From CBDUVZ01 sp965370805 (GTDB lineage Bacteria > Hydrothermota > Tepidihabitantia > Tepidihabitantales > Tepidihabitantaceae), in contig CBDUVZ010000107.1 of assembly GCA_965370805.1 (NCBI GenBank), positions 1 through 10,403 on the forward strand: DNA of 10,403 bases. Direction: 5' to 3'. This document shows, piece after piece, positions 5,326-10,403 of the stretch. Below the pieces are notes generated by a model. The model ran no database searches, was not told the origin of the DNA, and worked only from the letters and a program-made list of their open reading frames with translations. Numbering within the stretch: position 1 is the first letter of the stretch; each line of letters starts with the position of its first letter. The position numbers and the translations under genes were made by a program.

Positions 5326-6513
5326 ATGGACCTGTTCGATAAGTGCACGCAGTTCTACCCGGTCCTCGACCGCGTCAAGCAGACCGGGTGCTACCCCTAC
5401 TTTATCCCGCTCAGTTCCGAGCCGGACCGGCGGGTCATAATCGACGGCAAGGAACTGATTATGCTCGGCTCCAACAACTACCTCGGGCTGACCACGCACC
5501 CGAAAGTCAAGGAAGCGGCCATCGAAGCCATCCGCAAGTACGGCACCGGCTGCACCGGCACCCGCTTCCTGAACGGCACCCTCGACCTTCACGTGCAGCT
5601 CGAGCACGAACTCGCCGAGTTCTACGGCGCGGAATCCTGCCTGGTCTTCTCGACCGGGTACCAGACCAACCTCGGCATCATGTCCTCGCTGGTACAGAAG
5701 CACGACGTCACCATCCTCGACAAGCTGGACCACGCTTCGATCATCGACGGGTGCAAAATGTCCTACGGTACGGTCAAGCGGTTCCGCCACAACGACCCCG
5801 AATCGTTCGAGCGTGTACTCCGGAAGGTGCCGGCCGATTCGGGCAGGCTGGCGGTGGTCGACGGCGTCTTCTCGATGGAAGGCGACCTCGCCTGCCTGGA
5901 TAAGCTCCTGCCGATTGCGAGGAAGTACGGCTGCCGGTTCCTGGTTGACGACGCGCACGGGGTCGGCGTGGTCGGGAAGACCGGCCGCGGTACGGTTGAA
6001 CACTTCGGGCTTGAGGACGAGGTCGACCTGATTATGGGCACCTTCTCCAAGTCATTCGCGTCGATTGGCGGCTACGTCGTCGGCAAGAAGGGAATCATCA
6101 GCTTCATCCGTCACACCGCGCGGTCGATGCTCTTCTCCGCCGCGACCCCGCCGTCCGCGGCCGCCACCGCACTGGCCGCGCTCGGCATCATGAAGACCGA
6201 ACCGGAGCGCCGCGAACGACTCTGGACAATTACCCTTCGGATGATTGACGGCCTGAAGACGATGGGGTACGACATCGGCAACACCACTACCCCGATTATC
6301 CCGCTCCACATCGGGGAGGATATGAAGACCCTCAAGTTCTGGCGCGCTCTCTTCGACGGCGGCATCTTCACGAACCCGGTCATCCCTCCCGCAGTCCCGC
6401 CCAACCGCTCACTGATCAGAACCAGCTACATGGCCACCCATACCGACGAAGACATCGACGAAGCCCTGGCCCTATTCGAGCAGGTCGGCCGGAAGTTCGG
6501 CCTGCTGAAATAG
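5326..6513 (+). CDS. Serine palmitoyltransferase-like alpha-oxoamine synthase (PLP)
   Basis: 395 residues, cytoplasmic fold-type I PLP enzyme. The family condenses an amino acid with an acyl thioester and releases CO2; members are SPT, BioF, KBL and ALAS. Visible active-site residues are H136 (LDHAS, stacks on PLP), D208 and H211 (VDDAHG) and Schiff-base K242 (TFSKS); the 75- and 31-residue spacings fit bacterial SPTs. Segments such as GTGCTGTRFLNGTLDLHVQL, VDGVFSMEGDLA, GTFSKSFASIGGYV and NPVIPPAVPP closely recall Bacteroides SPT, which makes 3-ketosphinganine from serine and palmitoyl thioester. SPT is therefore preferred over KBL or BioF; no biotin or threonine-catabolism gene is nearby. 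It heads an operon with the GNAT gene (3-nt gap). Substrate specificity cannot be proved from sequence alone. Confidence 0.85.
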   Translation: MDLFDKCTQFYPVLDRVKQTGCYPYFIPLSSEPDRRVIIDGKELIMLGSNNYLGLTTHPKVKEAAIEAIRKYGTGCTGTRFLNGTLDLHVQLEHELAEFYGAESCLVFSTGYQTNLGIMSSLVQKHDVTILDKLDHASIIDGCKMSYGTVKRFRHNDPESFERVLRKVPADSGRLAVVDGVFSMEGDLACLDKLLPIARKYGCRFLVDDAHGVGVVGKTGRGTVEHFGLEDEVDLIMGTFSKSFASIGGYVVGKKGIISFIRHTARSMLFSAATPPSAAATALAALGIMKTEPERRERLWTITLRMIDGLKTMGYDIGNTTTPIIPLHIGEDMKTLKFWRALFDGGIFTNPVIPPAVPPNRSLIRTSYMATHTDEDIDEALALFEQVGRKFGLLK

Positions 6514-6516
6514 ACC

Positions 6517-7629
6517 GTGCTCAAGGTCAAGCCGGTCCGAACCGCGGCCGACCTGAACCGGTTCGTCGACTTTGCCTTTGACATCTACCGCGCGCACCCG
6601 AACTGGGTAGCCCCGCTGAAGACCGACGTCCGCAAGATCCTGACCCCGGGCAAGAACCCGTTCTGGAATCACGCGGAGCGGGAGCTCTTCCTGGCCGAGC
6701 ACAACGGCAGGACCGTCGGAAGGATTGCGGCCACTGTTGACCGCAATTACAACGACTTTCGCAAAAGCGCTATCGGCTTCTTCGGGTTCTTCGAGAGCAT
6801 CGATGACCCGGAAGTCGCCGCGGCCCTGCTCGATACGGCCGCCGCCTGGTGCCGGGAGAAAAGCATGACCGCGCTCTACGGTCCGGCCAACCCTGCGCTC
6901 AATGACGAAGTCGGACTCCTGATTGACGGGTTCGACTCCCCGCCGATGATCAAGACATCCTACAACCCGGAGTACTACGCCGACCTCATTGAAGGACAGG
7001 GATTCTCCAAGGTCAAAGACCTGTACGCGTTCATCACCGACATGAGCCGCGAACTGCCGGCCAAGCTGCACCGGGTCATGACCAAGCTCAAGCGCAGGCC
7101 CGGCCTCGAAGTGCGGCCAATCGACCCCCGTAACCTCAAGCAGGACCTGCTTCACGTCAAGGAAATCTACAACGACGCGTGGTCGCAGAACTGGGACTTC
7201 GCGCCGATGACCGACGAGGAGATCGACGACCTCGCGGTCCAGCTCCGCCCGTTCCTCAAGCCCGAACTCATGCCGATTGTCTTCTACAAGGGCGAGCCGG
7301 CCGGCATGTCCATCGCCCTGCCCGACTACAACCAGGCGCTGCTCGGCGTGCGCGGCCGACTCTTCCCGGTCGGCTGGCTGAGGTTCCTGCTCGCCCGCGG
7401 CCACATCAACCAGTTCCGGCTCTGGGCACTGGGCATGAAGCGCAAGTTCCACTCCCTCGGGTACGACTCGCTGCTCTACTATGAGTGCTACCGGGGTGCG
7501 AAGAGCCTGGGCTACATGCGCGGCGAAACGTCATGGGTGCTGGAAGACAACGAACCCGCCATCCGCCCACTCCGTCTGTTCGGAAGCGAGGTCTACAAGA
7601 CCTACCGCGTTTACGGCCGGACACTCTAG
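6517..7629 (+). CDS. GNAT-fold acyltransferase, candidate bacterial ceramide synthase (bCerS-like)
   Basis: 370 residues with no signal peptide or membrane span. The N-terminal half has GNAT features: ELFLAEHNGRTVGRIAA (56-72) reads as the beta-strand pair with the acyl-CoA-binding strand, followed by GFFGFFE (87-93) and a strongly patterned GPANPALNDEVG and LLIDGFDSPP stretch (122-143). The second half (about 200-360) looks like another GNAT-like lobe. I recall this long family from Bacteroidota and Proteobacteria, where GNAT-like acyltransferases N-acylate 3-ketosphinganine (bCerS of Caulobacter). The recall is unverified, but the gene sits 3 nt after an SPT-like gene. The start is GTG at 6517 with no Shine-Dalgarno, so translational coupling to the upstream stop is likely. 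It converges on the DUF4837 gene with a 35-bp gap. A generic N-acetyltransferase is the conservative alternative. Confidence 0.8.
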   Translation: MLKVKPVRTAADLNRFVDFAFDIYRAHPNWVAPLKTDVRKILTPGKNPFWNHAERELFLAEHNGRTVGRIAATVDRNYNDFRKSAIGFFGFFESIDDPEVAAALLDTAAAWCREKSMTALYGPANPALNDEVGLLIDGFDSPPMIKTSYNPEYYADLIEGQGFSKVKDLYAFITDMSRELPAKLHRVMTKLKRRPGLEVRPIDPRNLKQDLLHVKEIYNDAWSQNWDFAPMTDEEIDDLAVQLRPFLKPELMPIVFYKGEPAGMSIALPDYNQALLGVRGRLFPVGWLRFLLARGHINQFRLWALGMKRKFHSLGYDSLLYYECYRGAKSLGYMRGETSWVLEDNEPAIRPLRLFGSEVYKTYRVYGRTL

Positions 7630-7664
7630 CCCGACAATCCGCAGCCGCCGGCCGGTCCTGTTCG

Positions 7665-8825
7665 CTACTGCGGCGTGAACGTGTGGATGATTGCGTCGAC
7701 GTGCAGCAGCTGGCCGAGCTTCTTCTTGCCCGGGTTGTAGACGTAGCCGTCGAGCAGGAAGAACCTCCCCTCATGGTTGAACGCATAGCAGACGAACGGC
7801 CCGCCGATCGTCTCCTCCTCGTTCTGCCAGATGCCCCGCAGCTTGAGGGCGGGAGTTGAGAGCAGCGCGACCGTATCGGAGACCACGTAGTCCGGCTCGA
7901 CCACGTCGCCGTCGTAGTACGACGCGGTCAGGCTGTCCCTGAGTTGCACCAGTTGGTCCGCGGTCAGATGCCGGGTCCGGTTCTCCCAGTACACGAACAC
8001 ACCACGGTCGGGGTAGTGTCCGAAGAGGTGGATGAAACCGGAATCCGCATGCTTCGACTTCAAGTGCCACGCCTTCGGGATGTCCAGCGTGAACGAATGC
8101 TCCCTGGACAGCTTCTCCTCGGCTTCCCGGTTGTGACCGCGGTGATAGACCGCCCGCGCGACGTGCTTTAGAGCGATATCCCGGAAAGTGCTTCGCAGCC
8201 GCCCGGCATACGTTTCGAGTCCGGCGACCAGCATCTGCTCGTCCCGGGCGGCGAAGACCACCAGTTCCTGGTTCTTCGCCCAGGCATTCGGAATCTTGAA
8301 CAGCCCGTAGTCGCCGGCCGGCAGCGAGTCCACTCGCGGACCCAGAACCGCCCGGACAACCGAGTCATCGGTCGTCCCGATAATGAACAGGGTCCGGAGC
8401 ATCGAATAGACCGCAACCTGGTCCGGAGTGAACACCCTGAGTCTGAATTCCGGCTCGGGTTGCGGAGTCGGGATTCTCTGCTGCAGAATCTCCCGCACTG
8501 TCGGCTCGACTGCTCCCCACCAGTCGGACACCACCGTGATTTCCCGCAGCCCCCCGATTGCCGGCGCGACCCGCCCCTTGCAGCCGACCAGCATCAACAC
8601 AACACAGAAACAGAACCCGAAATTGAACCACCAAGACACAAAGTCACCAAAACTGGAACTCGGAAAGGATGCGGCTTTGCGTTCTTGCCGCCGCTCAAGA
8701 CCAGATGCACCTGTTGCGTGCCGCTCCTGTCCGACTCCGGCTCCTCGGCTTCGTGCTCTTCGTGTCTTTGTGGTGAGATTCCTGTATCGGGTTTCAGGAC
8801 ACACGCACAGACTGATACGCTTCAT
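7665..8825 (-). CDS. DUF4837-family lipoprotein, start uncertain
   Basis: 386 residues from the first ATG. From residue 82 on it matches the DUF4837 family (unknown function, mainly Bacteroidota): an early EITVVSDWW strand, a repeated second lobe, and near the C-terminus LRGIWQNEEE, GGPF (341-344) and GYVYNP (360-365). LMLVGC (77-82) is a good lipobox after a hydrophobic stretch, so the mature protein is probably lipid-anchored at C82. The 68 residues before that stretch are basic, repeat-derived and unlike a signal peptide. Alternative starts are GTG at 8639 (20-residue signal peptide without a basic N-terminus) or ATG at 8594 (too short). The ATG at 8825 lies 3 nt past the recG stop, with GGTGA just before it, which suggests original coupling to recG. 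The dispersed-repeat block at 8626-8782 overlaps exactly this odd region. Confidence 0.78.
   Translation of the reverse strand: MKRISLCVCPETRYRNLTTKTRRARSRGAGVGQERHATGASGLERRQERKAASFPSSSFGDFVSWWFNFGFCFCVVLMLVGCKGRVAPAIGGLREITVVSDWWGAVEPTVREILQQRIPTPQPEPEFRLRVFTPDQVAVYSMLRTLFIIGTTDDSVVRAVLGPRVDSLPAGDYGLFKIPNAWAKNQELVVFAARDEQMLVAGLETYAGRLRSTFRDIALKHVARAVYHRGHNREAEEKLSREHSFTLDIPKAWHLKSKHADSGFIHLFGHYPDRGVFVYWENRTRHLTADQLVQLRDSLTASYYDGDVVEPDYVVSDTVALLSTPALKLRGIWQNEEETIGGPFVCYAFNHEGRFFLLDGYVYNPGKKKLGQLLHVDAIIHTFTPQ
8626..8782. repeat. Dispersed repeat block with inverted ends
   Basis: The right end (8750-8782) matches 88-120 at 32 of 33 positions. The left end (8626-8648, ACCACCAAGACACAAAGTCA core) is a related sequence in inverted orientation: its complement GTGTCTTGGTGGTT parallels GTGTCTTTGTGGT. 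About 100 bp of unlike sequence lies between. The block sits within the N-terminal part of the DUF4837 ORF and keeps it open. No transposase or target duplication was recognised. Confidence 0.6.
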
Positions 8826-8828
8826 AGT

Positions 8829-10403
8829 TCACCCAACTCTCAGTAGTTCATCACGGCCTTCGTACTTGCTATGCAGTTCTCCGGCTACCGGTTCATTCTC
8901 CGGACGTTCCAGGTTCGGGTCAAGTTCCACGAGCCGGAAAGCATCCCGTCTCGCCCGGACGAGGACTTCCCGGTCCCGGACGATATCGGCTATCAACAAA
9001 TCCGGCAGCCCGTGCTGCCTGGTCCCCAGAATCTCGCCCGGCCCGCGCAGTTCCATATCCTTCTCGGCGAGCACGAACCCGTCGCTGGTCCGCTCGAAGA
9101 ACTTCAGCCGCTCCGACGACTCGGTCACGCCCGCGTGGGAAACCACCAGGACGCAGTACGACTTCTCCCGTCCTCTCCCGATCCGGCCGCGCAACTGGTG
9201 CAACTGGGCGAGGCCGAACCGCTCGGGATGCTCAATCAGCATAATCGTCGCGTTCGGGATATCCACGCCGACCTCGACCACGGTTGTTGAAACCAGGATA
9301 TCCAGGTCCCCGGCCCGGAACGCCCGCATCACGACGTCCCGCTCCGCGCTCTTCATCCGGCCGTGCACCAGCCCGACCCGTCGCTCCGGGAACGCAGCCT
9401 TCACCTTCTCGAAAGTCTCGGTCGCCGATGCCAGGTCCAGCTTCGGGCTTTCCTCAATCAGCGGACAGACGATAAACGCCTGCTCACCGGCCCGGACCCG
9501 CTCTTCCATGAACCCGTATACTTTGCCGCGTCTACTCTCGGTCACGACTCGCGTCACGACCGGCTGTCGCCCGGGCGGCTTCTCGTCCAGCACCGACACG
9601 TCCAGGTCCCCGTAGAGCGTCAGGGTCAGGGTGCGCGGAATCGGAGTCGCGGTCATCACCAGGAAATCCGGGTTCAGGCCCTTGTTCAGCAGGGCCGCCC
9701 GCTGCATCACCCCGAACCGGTGCTGCTCGTCCACGACAACCAGCCCCAGTCGGGCGAACTTCACTCCTTCTTCAATCAGCGCGTGTGTCCCGAACACAAT
9801 CCGGACCGACCCATCCTCAAGCCCACCGAGAATCTCCCGGCGCTCCGGCTTCCGGGTGGAACCGGTCAGCAACCTCGCTTCCACCCCCAACGACTCCAGG
9901 GCTTCCGTCCATCCCCGGCAATGCTGGGTGGCCAGGATTTCGGTCGGCGCCATCATCACCGCCTGGGCCCCGTTCTCACAGGCAACCAGCATCGCGTACA
10001 GAGCCAGCACGGTCTTGCCCGAGCCCACGTCTCCCTGCAGCAGCCGGTTCATGCATCGGTCCCGCCCCATGTCCTTCATAATCTCGGCAAGGACCCGCTC
10101 CTGGGCCGCGGTGAACCTGAACGGCAGCGCCTGCGCGAACCGGTCGGTAAACGTCCCGTTCCTGGCCAGGATACTGCCTTTCCGCAGTTCCGCGTACCGC
10201 TGTCTGCGCCGGGCCAGCACCAGTTGGAGATAGAACAGCTCCTGGTAGATGAACCTTTCCTTCGCCTTCTCGGCGCTCGCCACGTCTCGGGGGAAGTGGA
10301 TTGTCTCCAGGGCCTCACGGACCGGCGGGAACCCGTAATGGTCCAGCATCTCACCGGTCAGGGCTTCCCCGACCAGGTCCCGGTACTTGTCAAGGGCGTT
10401 CCT
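8829..10403 (-). CDS. recG: ATP-dependent DNA helicase RecG (5' end beyond window)
   Basis: 524 residues are visible; the reading frame stays open to the right edge. RecG remodels stalled replication forks and Holliday junctions. Superfamily 2 motifs are in order: Walker A GDVGSGKT (124-131 of the visible part), APTEILATQH, Walker B as DEQH (225-228), MTATPIPRTL, the motif IV region FIVCPLIEES, STTVVEVGVDIPNA and HQLRGRIGRG (402-411). After these comes the RecG-typical C-terminal region with FFERTSDGF, DMELRGPGEILGTRQHG and an ending near residue 524. The visible N-terminal part is the end of the wedge domain. Compared with about 690 residues in E. coli, some 170 N-terminal residues are missing because of the window edge. 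The DEQH box and the C-terminus favour RecG over PriA or Mfd. The DUF4837 ORF follows after 3 nt, probably in the same transcript. Confidence 0.97.
   Translation of the reverse strand, partial: RNALDKYRDLVGEALTGEMLDHYGFPPVREALETIHFPRDVASAEKAKERFIYQELFYLQLVLARRRQRYAELRKGSILARNGTFTDRFAQALPFRFTAAQERVLAEIMKDMGRDRCMNRLLQGDVGSGKTVLALYAMLVACENGAQAVMMAPTEILATQHCRGWTEALESLGVEARLLTGSTRKPERREILGGLEDGSVRIVFGTHALIEEGVKFARLGLVVVDEQHRFGVMQRAALLNKGLNPDFLVMTATPIPRTLTLTLYGDLDVSVLDEKPPGRQPVVTRVVTESRRGKVYGFMEERVRAGEQAFIVCPLIEESPKLDLASATETFEKVKAAFPERRVGLVHGRMKSAERDVVMRAFRAGDLDILVSTTVVEVGVDIPNATIMLIEHPERFGLAQLHQLRGRIGRGREKSYCVLVVSHAGVTESSERLKFFERTSDGFVLAEKDMELRGPGEILGTRQHGLPDLLIADIVRDREVLVRARRDAFRLVELDPNLERPENEPVAGELHSKYEGRDELLRVG

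Noticed and set aside
7630..7664. Bidirectional terminator between the converging GNAT and DUF4837 genes
   Set aside because: Only a short CCGGCCGG palindrome is present, with no T-run on either strand.
8428..9615. Plus-strand ORF of 395 codons over recG and DUF4837
   Set aside because: The Ser/Arg-rich translation has no domain and runs antisense across two recognised genes.

Overview
The window comes from a GC-rich bacterial chromosome. Three features fit an uncultured lineage of the candidate division WOR-3 (Stahlbacteria) or Bacteroidota-related kind: a secreted repeat protein with a type IX secretion-like C-terminal sorting domain, a DUF4837 lipoprotein, and a Bacteroides-like serine palmitoyltransferase. 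RecG and a Sec signal peptide argue against an archaeon. The phylum assignment is inference from gene content only.

Layout. Positions 1-219 hold short dispersed repeats and a promoter. 220-1653 (+) encodes a secreted protein made of seven 52-residue repeats plus a sorting domain. 1654-2088 is a repeat-rich spacer with palindromes, octamer arrays and two promoter-like elements. 2089-3528 (+) is an archaeal/eukaryotic-type prolyl-tRNA synthetase. Converging on it, 3541-5229 (-) encodes an exported metallophosphatase-like protein that has lost several metal ligands and carries a ComEA-like helix-hairpin-helix tail. A 96-bp divergent promoter region follows. Next is a two-gene operon (+): a serine palmitoyltransferase-like enzyme (5326-6513) and a GNAT-fold acyltransferase (6517-7629), a plausible sphingolipid/ceramide module. 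Converging on that operon is a minus-strand unit: recG (cut by the right edge) followed 3 nt later by a DUF4837 lipoprotein gene.

Two themes run through the window. First, all four visible starts that head a transcription unit (220, 2089, 5229, 5326) have a sigma-70-like -35/-10 pair whose expected transcription start falls on the ATG, with no leader room and no Shine-Dalgarno. This suggests leaderless transcription is the default here. Second, families of short dispersed repeats fill the spacers and also intrude in frame into coding sequence, in the C-terminus of the first protein and the N-terminus of the DUF4837 ORF.

The strongest candidate for new biology is the sphingolipid-type gene pair. 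The degenerate phosphatase-HhH fusion and the leaderless promoter architecture come next.
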